From contig JAOAEJ010000052.1 of assembly GCA_026416815.1 (NCBI GenBank), positions 44,367 through 108,366 of the forward strand: DNA of 64,000 nucleotides, in the 5' to 3' direction. The position numbers were made by a program, and so were the translations under genes. Below, piece by piece: positions 1 to 7,949 of this stretch (within the stretch, counting starts at the first letter, position 1; each line of letters begins with the position of its first letter). This stretch comes from Clostridia bacterium (GTDB lineage: Bacteria; Bacillota; Clostridia; Acetivibrionales; DSM-2933). Below the pieces are notes generated by a model. That model was not told the DNA's origin, ran no database searches, and saw only the letters and a list, made by a program, of their open reading frames with translations.

Positions 1-219
1 AGGGGTAGAGGGCTTTTGAGTAACTTGATTTATCATCTTGAAGCTGATTTGAAAATAAAGGGTTTTTATACCCTTTACAGTTTATGCAGAGCTATTGAGC
101 CGGGAATCAATAAAGCTTTGTGCAAGTTGGATTACAAATATACAGGAACGCTTGTAAATAACTGTGATATATGTGGTGGCTTTGAGGATATGAATATCTG
201 GGTAAAACGCCTTAAGTGA
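1..219 (+). CDS. ablB: 3' end of putative beta-lysine N-acetyltransferase
   Basis: The frame is open from the first base, so this is the C-terminal 72 residues of a larger protein cut by the window edge. The tail, with its conserved NNCDICGGFEDMNIWVK block, resembles the end of AblB, the GNAT-type acetyltransferase that makes N-epsilon-acetyl-beta-lysine, a compatible solute, from beta-lysine. In known loci ablB follows the lysine 2,3-aminomutase gene ablA; that gene would lie outside the window. A TTG at base 16 is not needed as a start. A strong hairpin follows about 150 bp downstream. The assignment rests on recall of the family's C-terminal motif. Confidence 0.6.
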   Translation, partial: RGRGLLSNLIYHLEADLKIKGFYTLYSLCRAIEPGINKALCKLDYKYTGTLVNNCDICGGFEDMNIWVKRLK

Positions 220-369
220 AAATATCAGGAACATTGCTTGTTATCTTTTCCTGTGTAGAGAAGGTATCCTATGCAGGGCTTCACATTAGCGAAACCCTTT
301 ATATTTCAGTCAAGCAACTGAGTTCTCGGGAGCAACATGGGATAGATTAATTTGAGGCAGGTAAAACGA

Positions 370-418
370 GTAGAGGGACTATATGGAGGATTTATCCTCC
401 TCCATATAGTCCCTCTAC
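370..418. terminator. 21-bp perfect hairpin between convergent genes
   Basis: Arms 370-390 and 398-418 are exact reverse complements with a 7-nt loop. It lies between the converging ablB-like and rubrerythrin genes, so it probably ends transcription from both sides. The T-rich tail is weak on the plus side (ACTTATTTTG). Confidence 0.6.
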
Positions 419-447
419 ACTTATTTTGAATGATTTATTATACAAAA

Positions 448-1041
448 TTAATAGGTTTCAACAAAAACTTCGAAGTAGGATTGTGGGTGAACACATGCAG
501 GACATTTTTCGGGTGCATTTGCTCCCTCGTGGATATATCCGCAGTTACCACACTTCCAAGATACTTTTTCATCCTTTTTGAAAACGGTTCCACTAACTAT
601 GTTTTCGGCTAATTTACTGTACCTTGCTTCGTGCTTCTTTTCTACAGCAGCAATGAGTTTAAAAGCTGCTGCTACTTCTGGGAAGCCTTCTTCTTCGGCA
701 ACCTTGGCAAAGGCGGGGTAAAGGTCGGTCCACTCTTCATTTTCGCCACTTGCTGCTGCTTTTAAATTATCTAAAGTTGTAGCCTGAGCCACTGGATATG
801 CAGCGGTGATTTCAATCATAGCAGGAAGCTCACCTTGTAAGCCCTCTAAAAGGAGTTTGTAAAATCTTTTTGCATGTTCCTTTTCATTGTCGGCAGTTTC
901 GATGAATATGTTTTTTATTTGTTTAAAGCCTTCTTTATCAGCGATAGAAGCATAAAACGTATAACGATTACGTGCTTGTGATTCCCCGGCAAATGCTTTT
1001 AATAAATTTTCTGCTGTTTTTGTACCTTTTAATGATTTCAT
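448..1041 (-). CDS. rbr: rubrerythrin
   Basis: A 197-residue rubrerythrin. The N-terminal ferritin-like four-helix domain carries the diiron ligands in ExxARNRY-type and [16 protein letters not shown] motifs. A C-terminal rubredoxin-like domain has paired CGNCGY and CPAC knuckles. In anaerobes the protein reduces hydrogen peroxide to water using electrons delivered through rubredoxin. The start was placed at MKSLKGTK because AGGAGGTC lies just upstream on the minus strand; the longer frame begins before this site. It appears monocistronic, with its own promoter. Confidence 0.93.
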   Translation of the reverse strand: MKSLKGTKTAENLLKAFAGESQARNRYTFYASIADKEGFKQIKNIFIETADNEKEHAKRFYKLLLEGLQGELPAMIEITAAYPVAQATTLDNLKAAASGENEEWTDLYPAFAKVAEEEGFPEVAAAFKLIAAVEKKHEARYSKLAENIVSGTVFKKDEKVSWKCGNCGYIHEGANAPEKCPACVHPQSYFEVFVETY

Positions 1042-1078
1042 ATTTGACCTCCTAAATAATTTTAAAAATAACACTACA

Positions 1079-1108
1079 ATTATACCACTTAGCTTTATTT
1101 CTAAACAA
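1079..1108 (-). promoter_or_regulatory. likely sigma-A promoter of rubrerythrin
   Basis: On the minus strand TTGTTT (1108-1103) and a consensus TATAAT (1084-1079) are 18 bp apart, about 40 bp before the start codon. An AGAATGATTCT dyad at 1153-1163 upstream resembles a Fur/PerR-type box, but it is short. Confidence 0.5.
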
Positions 1109-1218
1109 TACCAAGTACTTTCATATAAGTATATGTCGATTGATTTAAATTGAGAATGATTCTACTTTGGGTACCACTTTCAACCTAGGTTATACAGAAC
1201 TCGGAAAGGTCAAAAGCA

Positions 1219-2166
1219 CTAGCCACATGCGGTACAGTTTGAACAATCACCACACCCAAGGTTCAAAAGTTCAGGAAGGTGTTTAATTGTAAAGTTGCAT
1301 TCGCTAATATCATATGCTTTATTGCCCGCATCCTCAAACATGATAAATCCATCCTTAAAGTATAGGCGTAAAGGAACAATTTCATTTTTATTATAATCAA
1401 GCAGTGATGGCCTGAAGCTCGGTCCATAGGTTATTGTCTTACCATTACATTGAACAGTGATTATATCCGTTGATGTAACCAATGATTCGATATTACCCTT
1501 TTCATAGAAGCATAGCGAATTAATATCACCATTGATTCCTACAGCACTTGAGTCATATGCGTATATCTCACCAATTTCAGTGTTTACCACAACCGGGCTT
1601 TCGGGCTCTAAGGATTTTATGCTGCCGCCCGGATAGAAGCTTAACCCTATTCGTGTATTAATCATTCCAGCGGGAGAGGGGATTTCAACCCGTTCATCAG
1701 GCCAGAGCGTAAGACTTTTAATCTCACCCGATTTATAGAATTGGATTCCGATAATCTTTTTGGTGAGGCTTCCAAAGGGAAAGCTAACAGCAAGACCTTT
1801 AGCAAGGTTATATTCATCTTTCTCAGTCCAGTATCCGGTTATCTTGCCGTTTAACGGGAATAGTCGTTTTATGCTTCCGCTTTGATAAAATGTTATCAGT
1901 TCTGCAGGAAAGGTGCCTGCAGGAGTTTTTATGTCTATTTGTTTTTCGAGGGAGATGCTTTGCAACTGCCCGCCTCCATAGAATGACAGAGATTTGACGT
2001 ATTTCCTTCTTGCTTCGCTGTTGTCGTATTGAGGGATTAAAGTTCCATACATCGTTTCCAACTCATTATATTCATTTAGTATACATTCCTTCAGCACGCC
2101 GTTATCGTACATTGAGTAGGATTCTATTCCCTTTAGTAAACCTAGCTTTGAATTATATGTTTTCAT
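1219..2166 (-). CDS. YwqK/MORN-like repeat protein with Cys-rich tail
   Basis: A 315-residue protein built from imperfect repeats of the form FYxxGxIkSL followed by a short beta-rich stretch (FYQSGSIKRL, FYKSGEIKSL, FYPGGSIKSL, FYEKGNIESL). This resembles the YwqK antitoxin-like/MORN-type beta-repeat superfamily. There is no signal peptide. The C-terminus ends in GCGDCSNCTACG, a cluster of four cysteines that could bind metal. It sits 24 bp downstream of the AnfO-like gene, probably in one operon. Function unknown; a link to metal cofactors is only suggested by the tail and the neighbour. Confidence 0.55.
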   Translation of the reverse strand: MKTYNSKLGLLKGIESYSMYDNGVLKECILNEYNELETMYGTLIPQYDNSEARRKYVKSLSFYGGGQLQSISLEKQIDIKTPAGTFPAELITFYQSGSIKRLFPLNGKITGYWTEKDEYNLAKGLAVSFPFGSLTKKIIGIQFYKSGEIKSLTLWPDERVEIPSPAGMINTRIGLSFYPGGSIKSLEPESPVVVNTEIGEIYAYDSSAVGINGDINSLCFYEKGNIESLVTSTDIITVQCNGKTITYGPSFRPSLLDYNKNEIVPLRLYFKDGFIMFEDAGNKAYDISECNFTIKHLPELLNLGCGDCSNCTACG

Positions 2167-2190
2167 TTTACACCACTCCTGAAAATTTCA

Positions 2191-2829
2191 CTATTCGGTA
2201 CAAGGCTTACGATATATGCTTAGCTTATATTTATTACCTTTTACTTTTTCAACATCCATTTTAAGGCAAAGATTTTTTAGCTCAAAATCAAGCCATGGTG
2301 GCACATGACCGCACACTACTTCCAGCTCATGAAATTTCGTATTACGAAGAAAAGGAATAAGTATCTGCTTGGAGGAAATATTGGGATTGGTAGACTGAAC
2401 TTCCTGAAGATCTATATAGTAATTACCTTCAATATCGGTCTGCCTGGGCTGAAATTTATCTATAGAGTTGTTTTCATCACTAGAAGCGTCCTGTAATGTA
2501 GCTTGTTTAAAGGCTTCCCAGACCATACCCAGAAAAGCGTATGGAGACCCTTCCATCTCAAATACAGCGAATCCGCTTGCGCTAAGGATATTATAGGCAA
2601 ACCCCGACACTTCACAGCCAACAATTATCTTGCAATCCCCCAAGTCTTCTATAATTTGCAGCACACTTTGCCGAACAGCAGCCATGCCCATCTGAGGTTG
2701 GAGTTTTATTGGGATGGACCGAGTGGAGTGCCATTCTCCCGATTTGTTGTCATATACATTTATAAAACTACCCTCAAAAAGCGTTGCTGCCAGTTCATCT
2801 GCATTTACTATAACTGCTATTTTATCCAT
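2191..2829 (-). CDS. AnfO-like nitrogenase accessory protein
   Basis: A 212-residue protein. The N-terminus (MDKIAVIVNADE..., a short beta-rich stretch with INVYDNKSGEW), the central GDCKIIVGCEVSGFAYNIL block and the C-terminal HVPPWLDFEL region match what I recall of the AnfO family, named for Fe-only nitrogenase clusters. AnfO's biochemical role is unsettled. No nitrogenase structural gene is nearby, so this is an orphan copy paired with the Cys-tailed repeat protein downstream. The start at MDKIAV is preferred; an ATG four codons earlier overlaps the AAAGGATGG ribosome site. Confidence 0.55.
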   Translation of the reverse strand: MDKIAVIVNADELAATLFEGSFINVYDNKSGEWHSTRSIPIKLQPQMGMAAVRQSVLQIIEDLGDCKIIVGCEVSGFAYNILSASGFAVFEMEGSPYAFLGMVWEAFKQATLQDASSDENNSIDKFQPRQTDIEGNYYIDLQEVQSTNPNISSKQILIPFLRNTKFHELEVVCGHVPPWLDFELKNLCLKMDVEKVKGNKYKLSIYRKPCTE

Positions 2830-2841
2830 TTGAACAACCAT

Positions 2842-3176
2842 CCTTTCAAAAGAAAATAAAAAAAGCCCAACTTAAAACCGAAATAAAAGCGGCTTTAAAT
2901 TAATGGCTTCTCTGCTGGTAAAAAATAATATACGTGCATGGTATATTATTTTTTTATATACATTTAATTTTTAAGAAATATATCTTACTAAACATTATAT
3001 ACCCAAATAACGGTTGTATACAAGAGAAAAGTTATATTATTAACCTCAATATTAAATTGAGTTCTGATTCTAATAATTAAGGTTTAAAGATGGAAGCGTT
3101 AAATATGTAAATGATACCCATAATTTAAAGGCTTACGAAAAGCTTTCATATGATCATAAAATAGGTCAAAAAACTA
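2842..3176. other. gene-free gap before the MarR promoter
   Basis: About 335 bp of very AT-rich sequence between the divergent anfO-like and marR transcripts. I see no open frame with a ribosome site and no strong hairpin. It presumably holds the anfO-side promoter. Confidence 0.5.
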
Positions 3177-3205
3177 TTGACACAGAATCAAATACGTAAT
3201 ATATT
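3177..3205 (+). promoter_or_regulatory. sigma-A promoter of the first marR
   Basis: TTGACA (3177-3182), a 17-bp spacer and TATATT (3200-3205). The -10 hexamer lies inside the first 12-bp palindrome of the operator, so repressor binding would block RNA polymerase. Confidence 0.7.
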
Positions 3206-3236
3206 ACTTATATAAGTAATATATTACGTATTTGAT
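3187..3236. promoter_or_regulatory. 50-bp perfect palindrome, double MarR-type operator
   Basis: Bases 3187-3236 are a perfect palindrome centred at 3211/3212. It contains two copies of GTAATATATTAC (3196-3207 and 3216-3227), each itself a perfect palindrome. It overlaps the promoter and ends about 25 bp before the marR start. A related palindrome precedes the second marR. Confidence 0.7.
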
Positions 3237-3260
3237 GAAGAAGTGATTAACGGAGGTAAA

Positions 3261-3722
3261 GTGGTCATAGATTTTTTAGAAAAACAAAGGTTTATATTCG
3301 GCAGCTTGTTCCTCCTTGCAAATAAACTCCAGGTTATAGGGGACCAGTATCTGGGCAAGGATGGTATGACTACGAAACAATGGTTTTTGACAGTAATGAT
3401 TTCTCAGTTTCGTGACAACCATCCAACACTCAGTGAGGTGGCGGAACTAATGGGCAGCTCCCGGCAAAATGTGAAGCAGCTTGCACTGAAGCTTGAGGAG
3501 AAGGATTTTTTAAAGATTGAAAAGGATGAGCAGGATGCCAGAGCACTGAGGCTTAAACTAACTGAGAAAAGCCAGGAATTTTGGGAGAAACGGCAGGAGC
3601 AGGATAACCAATTTATAGAGGAGTTATTTAAAGATTTCAGCGAGGAAGAAGTTAATATTATATCCAGCAGTTTTAGAAAGCTATTTGAAAAAATTGAGCA
3701 AATGGAAAAAGAGTTAACATAA
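3261..3722 (+). CDS. MarR-family transcriptional regulator, copy 1
   Basis: A winged-helix MarR protein of about 153 residues. The recognition region reads LSEVAELMGSSRQNVKQLALKLEEKDFLKI, followed by an acidic wing with the usual DARALRL pattern. The GTG at 3261 follows GGAGG at 3252-3256, with a short spacer; an upstream GTG at 3243 precedes that ribosome site and is less likely. It is probably autorepressed through the palindrome over its own promoter and controls the flavodoxin gene 13 bp downstream. It is a clear paralogue of the regulator at 4370. Confidence 0.88.
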   Translation: MVIDFLEKQRFIFGSLFLLANKLQVIGDQYLGKDGMTTKQWFLTVMISQFRDNHPTLSEVAELMGSSRQNVKQLALKLEEKDFLKIEKDEQDARALRLKLTEKSQEFWEKRQEQDNQFIEELFKDFSEEEVNIISSSFRKLFEKIEQMEKELT

Positions 3723-3735
3723 AGGAGGTATGAAA

Positions 3736-4251
3736 ATGAATACATTAATAATTTTTGCCAGCAAGCATGGAACAACGGAGAAGTGTGCTTCTATTCTTTC
3801 CAAGAAGCTTACAGGAAAAGTTGACTTGCATAATTTAAAAGCAGGGGCAGCTCCAGACCTTACTAAATACGATAAAGTAATTATTGGCGGTTCTATTTAC
3901 GCCGGAAGAATCCAAAAGGAAGTAAGTACATTTTGCTCACAAAACCTTAGCTTGCTAAAGGATAAAAAGCTTGGACTTTTTATATGCTGTATGTTTCCCA
4001 ATAACGCTGAAACCCAGTTAAACGGGGCTTTCCCACAAGAACTTTTAAATAGCACTGCGGCTAAGGAAAACTTTGGTGGAGAGATGAAGTTTAGTGATAT
4101 GAACTTTGGAGAAAAGTTTCTTACCAAGATGGTCTCAAAAGTGATAGCCAAGAATAATCCTGAAATTCCCCAATTGGATATGAAAAAAGATACGTCGATG
4201 ATTATTAATGAAAACATTGATAAATTTGCGCAGCTGATGAATAAAGACTAA
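3736..4251 (+). CDS. flavodoxin-domain protein (HemG/Flavodoxin_5-like)
   Basis: A 171-residue flavodoxin-fold protein. The N-terminal phosphate-binding loop reads FASKHGTTEKCA, and a KVIIGGSIYAGRIQKEV segment is typical of the HemG-like (Flavodoxin_5) branch. It should bind FMN and carry electrons in the cytoplasm. The start at 3736 has AAAGGAGG 7 bp upstream; an ATG at 3730 touches that site. It lies in a probable operon with the marR before it. Its redox partner is not evident; the FMN-binding membrane protein at 4847 is a candidate. Confidence 0.8.
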   Translation: MNTLIIFASKHGTTEKCASILSKKLTGKVDLHNLKAGAAPDLTKYDKVIIGGSIYAGRIQKEVSTFCSQNLSLLKDKKLGLFICCMFPNNAETQLNGAFPQELLNSTAAKENFGGEMKFSDMNFGEKFLTKMVSKVIAKNNPEIPQLDMKKDTSMIINENIDKFAQLMNKD

Positions 4252-4326
4252 GAAGATACAGGTTGTACGGCAGCTATAAAATAAAAAATAGTATACCAAA
4301 TAAAGCAAAATTTTTTAATAAAATAG

Positions 4327-4338
4327 GTAACATGTTAC
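4327..4338. promoter_or_regulatory. MarR-type palindrome before second marR
   Basis: GTAACATGTTAC is a perfect 12-bp palindrome within AGGTAACATGTTACTT, closely similar to GTAATATATTAC in the operator at 3187-3236. It lies 31 bp before the start of the second marR. Confidence 0.55.
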
Positions 4339-4369
4339 TTAAATGAAAGGATTAATAAAGGGAGACTGT

Positions 4370-4828
4370 ATGAATAACAGTGATAGTCTGGATAAACAAA
4401 AATTTGTTTTCAGCAGGCTGTTTTTACTATCAAACAAGCTTCAGACAATAGGGGATCAGGTACTTGATGATGAGATAACTATTAGGCAGTGGCTCTTAAC
4501 TGTAGCAATTACTCAGTTTGGGGATACACCACCGACTCTCGGTGAAGCCGCGGAGCTAATGGGAAGTTCTCACCAGAATATAAAGCAGCTTGCACTGAAT
4601 CTTCAAAGAAGGGGATTTTTAAATATAGAAAGAGATAGGTCGGACTTAAGGGCAGCCCGTCTTGTGTTGACAGAGAAAATCTGCTCCTTATGGGAACGGC
4701 GACAGTTTCAAATTAAGGATTTTCTTACTCAAATTTTTAAAGATTTAAGTATAGAGGAGATTGACTTACTATATGATGCTCTGAATAAGTTGTATGAAAG
4801 CATATTAAAAATGAAGAAAGAACTATAA
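4370..4828 (+). CDS. MarR-family transcriptional regulator, copy 2
   Basis: About 152 residues, colinear with the first MarR: the same KQ(R/K)F(I/V)F opening, a matching FLL(A/S)NKLQ segment, and the recognition region LGEAAELMGSSHQNIKQLALNLQRRGFLNI. The start at 4370 is chosen because GGGAGAC precedes it and the reading start then matches its paralogue; an ATG at 4343 almost touches the operator-like palindrome. It is followed at 18 bp by the FMN-binding protein. The duplication suggests a regulator and flavoprotein unit copied in tandem. Confidence 0.88.
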   Translation: MNNSDSLDKQKFVFSRLFLLSNKLQTIGDQVLDDEITIRQWLLTVAITQFGDTPPTLGEAAELMGSSHQNIKQLALNLQRRGFLNIERDRSDLRAARLVLTEKICSLWERRQFQIKDFLTQIFKDLSIEEIDLLYDALNKLYESILKMKKEL

Positions 4829-4846
4829 ACGGAAAGGGTGGCTCAC

Positions 4847-5257
4847 ATGAAATTACTTATTAAAATCGTACTATCGATAATCATTGTTTTTATCTTTGCT
4901 GCTGCAGGAGGCCTGTTTTTTCTCACACGGGGGCTTGATTCGGGAAGCAAACTTGAAGTAACTGCTGTGAATTTGTCAGAGATTAGAGACGGAGTATATA
5001 CAGGGCAATACGATGCCGGAAGGTGGACTAACGAGGTAAGTGTAATAATAAAAGACCATAAAATTACTAAAATCAATATAGTAAAGGATATTACATTTCC
5101 AAAGCCCGAATGGACAAAAGAAATTTTGAATAAGGTAATAGAAAAACAGAGCACGAATATAGATGTAGTCTCAGGAGCTACAGTTAGCAGTAAAGCTTAT
5201 TTGAAGGCGATTGAAAATGCATTGAAAAAGGGGGGGGACCAATTAAGCTTAACCTAA
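4847..5257 (+). CDS. membrane-anchored FMN-binding domain protein
   Basis: A 136-residue protein with one N-terminal transmembrane segment or signal anchor (about residues 4-27), followed by an extracytoplasmic FMN-binding domain. The domain has the DGVYTGQYDAG opening and the DVVSGATVSSKAYLKAIENAL motif; in RnfG/NqrC-type domains the Thr of SGAT is the site of covalent FMN attachment. The start at 4847 follows AAAGGG at good spacing. It probably takes part in electron transfer at the membrane and is co-transcribed with the second marR and the next gene. Confidence 0.82.
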   Translation: MKLLIKIVLSIIIVFIFAAAGGLFFLTRGLDSGSKLEVTAVNLSEIRDGVYTGQYDAGRWTNEVSVIIKDHKITKINIVKDITFPKPEWTKEILNKVIEKQSTNIDVVSGATVSSKAYLKAIENALKKGGDQLSLT

Positions 5258-5299
5258 AAATATAGTGTATAGTATAAGGTGTTAAGGGGGAATTATGAG

Positions 5300-6157
5300 A
5301 TGGAAAAAAAGTATATTCTATTAGCATTTATATTCGCGGTCATTCTAATTTCAGCATTTGTTATCTATAAATCAGGAGAGTTAAAAAGAATCTATGGGAA
5401 AGAGGTATCAAAAGGCCTGGAACGTGTCGCAGCACTGCAAAAAAGTATCTTGAGGGAAGAGGATATAAGGCATTTACCACAACCGATTCAAAAATACCTT
5501 AAATATGTAGGTGTAATAGGTAAGCCAGAAGTACAGAGTATGAAAGCTATTGTTGAGGGTGAAATGAAAATGGACCCTAAGAAAGATTGGATCAAGGTAA
5601 AATTTGAACAGTATAACTTCTTTGATAGCCACCCAACCCGATTATTTTTTATGCAGGCAAAAATGTTTGGTATTCCGGTAGTTGGTTTACACTCTTATAC
5701 CGATGATAAGGCAAATATGTTGATAAAAGCAGCAGGATTGTTTACTGTACTGGATTCCAAAGGTCCGGAGATGAGAATCAGTGATACAACAACCTTGTTT
5801 AACGATATGTGTTTTTTTGTGCCTGCAACCCTTATAGATAAAAGGATTGAATGGGAAGAAATCGACTCATTGACTGTAAAGGGTACACTCAAGACTAACC
5901 AGTGCAAAGTATCGGCATTATTATATTTTAATGAAAAAGGAGAGCTAATTAATTTCATCAGTGATGACAGATACTATACTCCCATGGACGGCTCCTGCAA
6001 AAAGGCGAGATGGTCCACACCGATTCAAAATTATAAAGAAAGGAACGGTCTAAAACTCCCTAGCTATGGAGAGGCAATATGGCATTTTACTGAAGGTGAT
6101 TATTGTTATGCAAGGTTTAATGACATTCAGTTAATTGAATATAATACTTTTAATTGA
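5300..6157 (+). CDS. DUF6544-like membrane-anchored protein
   Basis: A 285-residue protein with an N-terminal transmembrane helix (about residues 4-23) and a soluble region containing the LPQPIQKYLKYVGVIGKPEV motif, which I associate with the DUF6544 family of unknown function. The rest is beta-rich and ends in a domain with RFNDIQLIEYN. GGGGG at 5286-5290 sets the start at 5300. It lies 42 bp after the FMN-binding gene and probably belongs to the same transcript. No catalytic motif was recognised. Confidence 0.6.
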   Translation: MEKKYILLAFIFAVILISAFVIYKSGELKRIYGKEVSKGLERVAALQKSILREEDIRHLPQPIQKYLKYVGVIGKPEVQSMKAIVEGEMKMDPKKDWIKVKFEQYNFFDSHPTRLFFMQAKMFGIPVVGLHSYTDDKANMLIKAAGLFTVLDSKGPEMRISDTTTLFNDMCFFVPATLIDKRIEWEEIDSLTVKGTLKTNQCKVSALLYFNEKGELINFISDDRYYTPMDGSCKKARWSTPIQNYKERNGLKLPSYGEAIWHFTEGDYCYARFNDIQLIEYNTFN

Positions 6158-6433
6158 CGGTCAAATTCTTCATCTTAGCAAAGCTCTCTTACAGAGAACC
6201 TCAAAGGCTTGAAATAACACTAAAATGATTTCATCACTAGGGGTTCAAAATCTTTGTTATTATGTAGTATAATAAAATGCAAAGGATGATCATAATATTT
6301 TGCTCCCCATATTATAAAACGGTAATTTGTGTTATATTTAATATAAGTAAAACGCTTCAAAAAAGCAACAAAATCTGACAAAATATTTATATAAACAATA
6401 AAGCTATTTCTGAGTGAGGGGAACAATATAAGT

Positions 6434-7114
6434 ATGTATATTAAGGATGTTATATTAGTAATTTTATTGTTTACGGTAGTGTTTGGAGTTTTTAATCTTT
6501 ATCTAAAGAAGAAGGGTATAGACTATGTCAATTTATATGGTGTGACTGCTGTGTATTTCTTAGTATTTACAATAGTAGGCTTTTGTATGTTTTACAGATA
6601 TATAATCACTTTGGTGGCAAACTTCTCAATATTTTCCCTTTGGCCGCTTGCAGTATTTTTTATATTAAACATTCTGGTGTATTACCTTGCAAATCGTTTT
6701 ATCCAAAAGCCTATGGATGTCATCATGAAATATAAAGAGGATTTTTTAAAGATAGACTATAGGTATATGTTTTCCAAATCGTTTGAGATATTATTCCAGC
6801 AGCTAATTGTAGCGATAGTAGCAGCTGTTCTAAGAAATATGGGATTTGATACATATAAGATAGTCCTTGCTTTTGCAATATTATTTGCTCTTCCTCATGT
6901 ATTTTTAATTTTTATAACTGATTTAAAGTTTGCCATGTTTTATACCTTTTCGGCTATGCTATCAGCAGTTGCTTTTCCACTGCTGATACTAAAAATAAAT
7001 AACGGGTTTATTTTCAGCTACATTGTGCACTTTGTATTTTATACATGTTCTGCATTGGTAGTTTGGATTCTACGTGGGCAAAGGAATGCAAAAGGGAATG
7101 TGGGTGAATACTAA
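6434..7114 (+). CDS. polytopic membrane protein, possible degenerate CPBP protease relative
   Basis: A 226-residue protein with about seven hydrophobic segments. Its arrangement recalls CPBP/Abi intramembrane proteases: an FEILFQQL helix where EExxxR is expected, FALPHV matching FxxxH, and IVHFVFY where HxxxN is expected. The Glu pair and the Asn are not kept, so proteolytic activity is doubtful. GAGGGGAAC precedes the ATG. It stands alone between a gap of about 275 bp and a terminator. The family link is tentative; it may simply be an unrelated membrane protein. Confidence 0.55.
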   Translation: MYIKDVILVILLFTVVFGVFNLYLKKKGIDYVNLYGVTAVYFLVFTIVGFCMFYRYIITLVANFSIFSLWPLAVFFILNILVYYLANRFIQKPMDVIMKYKEDFLKIDYRYMFSKSFEILFQQLIVAIVAAVLRNMGFDTYKIVLAFAILFALPHVFLIFITDLKFAMFYTFSAMLSAVAFPLLILKINNGFIFSYIVHFVFYTCSALVVWILRGQRNAKGNVGEY

Positions 7115-7186
7115 GCAGGTGTTTACAAGGAAAGACCAAATGGTAGGGTCATAAAGTGAAGTTGAAATAAAATAACATACAAAGTG

Positions 7187-7224
7187 TACAAGGACAGGCG
7201 GCTTTATAGACGTCCGTCCTTGTA
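7187..7224. terminator. bidirectional hairpin terminator
   Basis: TACAAGGAC pairs with GTCCTTGTA, with further GGCG/CGTC pairing inside. It sits between the converging membrane-protein gene and the DUF454 gene. Confidence 0.6.
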
Positions 7225-7237
7225 AATATATGATGTG

Positions 7238-7666
7238 CTAATCCAAGTTGTTAACCTTACTATCATCCTGTATAGCCGTATTTTCTTGATTTAGAGTTTT
7301 TATTAATACTATATGGACTGAAACGGAAATGGCTATTAAAAGTAAAATAACCTTGACCCAGAGTAGGGTAATTACAAACATAATAGAGTACAATATTGAA
7401 CACCATAAGAGTAAAATAGAGAGTACCTTTGCTTTTAAGGGGATGCCCTTTTTTTCATGGTAGCTTTTTATATAAAACCCTAGTATTTTATTGTTAACGA
7501 GCATGTTATAAAGCCATTTAGAGCTGCGGATATAGCATGCAGAGCCAAGCAGCAAGAATGGCGTTGTAGGAAGTAGAGGTAAGAATATGCCGAGGATGCC
7601 CAGTGCTACAAACGTTGTTCCTGCAATAATGAGTGTTATTTTTATAAACTGCTTTATATTTATCAC
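7238..7666 (-). CDS. YbaN/DUF454 family inner-membrane protein
   Basis: A 142-residue protein with about four transmembrane segments and the DUF454 signature GxxLPLLPTTPFLLLGSACYIRSS. The function of the family is not known. The apparent GTG start overlaps its only ribosome-site-like sequence (TTGAGGTGATAAAT on the minus strand), so the true start is uncertain; no ATG lies within a normal distance downstream. It appears to be a single-gene unit. Confidence 0.78.
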   Translation of the reverse strand: MINIKQFIKITLIIAGTTFVALGILGIFLPLLPTTPFLLLGSACYIRSSKWLYNMLVNNKILGFYIKSYHEKKGIPLKAKVLSILLLWCSILYSIMFVITLLWVKVILLLIAISVSVHIVLIKTLNQENTAIQDDSKVNNLD

Positions 7667-7854
7667 CTCAACAATAAATGCTTTTGGTATGCAAAGATTT
7701 AGTATATTTAAATCTCTTTTGTCCTATATTCCATCCAATCATACATCATCTTTATATAGCAATCAAGTGTAGAAATTTCATAGCAATCTGTAAAGCAATT
7801 AGCTCCAAAGTCTGATGAGCATAACACCGGAAAAGGAAATTTTAGTTTGAATAA

Positions 7855-7882
7855 AAAGGGACTATCAATAGACAGCCCCTTT
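7855..7882 (-). terminator. terminator of the CsxC-like coat gene
   Basis: AAAGGG (7855-7860) and CCCTTT (7877-7882) plus partial inner pairing form a stem. On the minus strand the stem is followed by TTATTC. It lies 68 bp after the stop codon of the 301-residue gene. Confidence 0.5.
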
Positions 7883-7949
7883 ACTGTGGTGCTAAATACT
7901 TTCTTTACTTAAAACACACTTGCGTTTAGCTTTCTGTATTCACCTAGTA

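Noticed and set aside
1219..2829. Evidence for an Fe-only nitrogenase locus
   Set aside because: Only the AnfO-like gene is present; none of the structural or cofactor genes is in the window.
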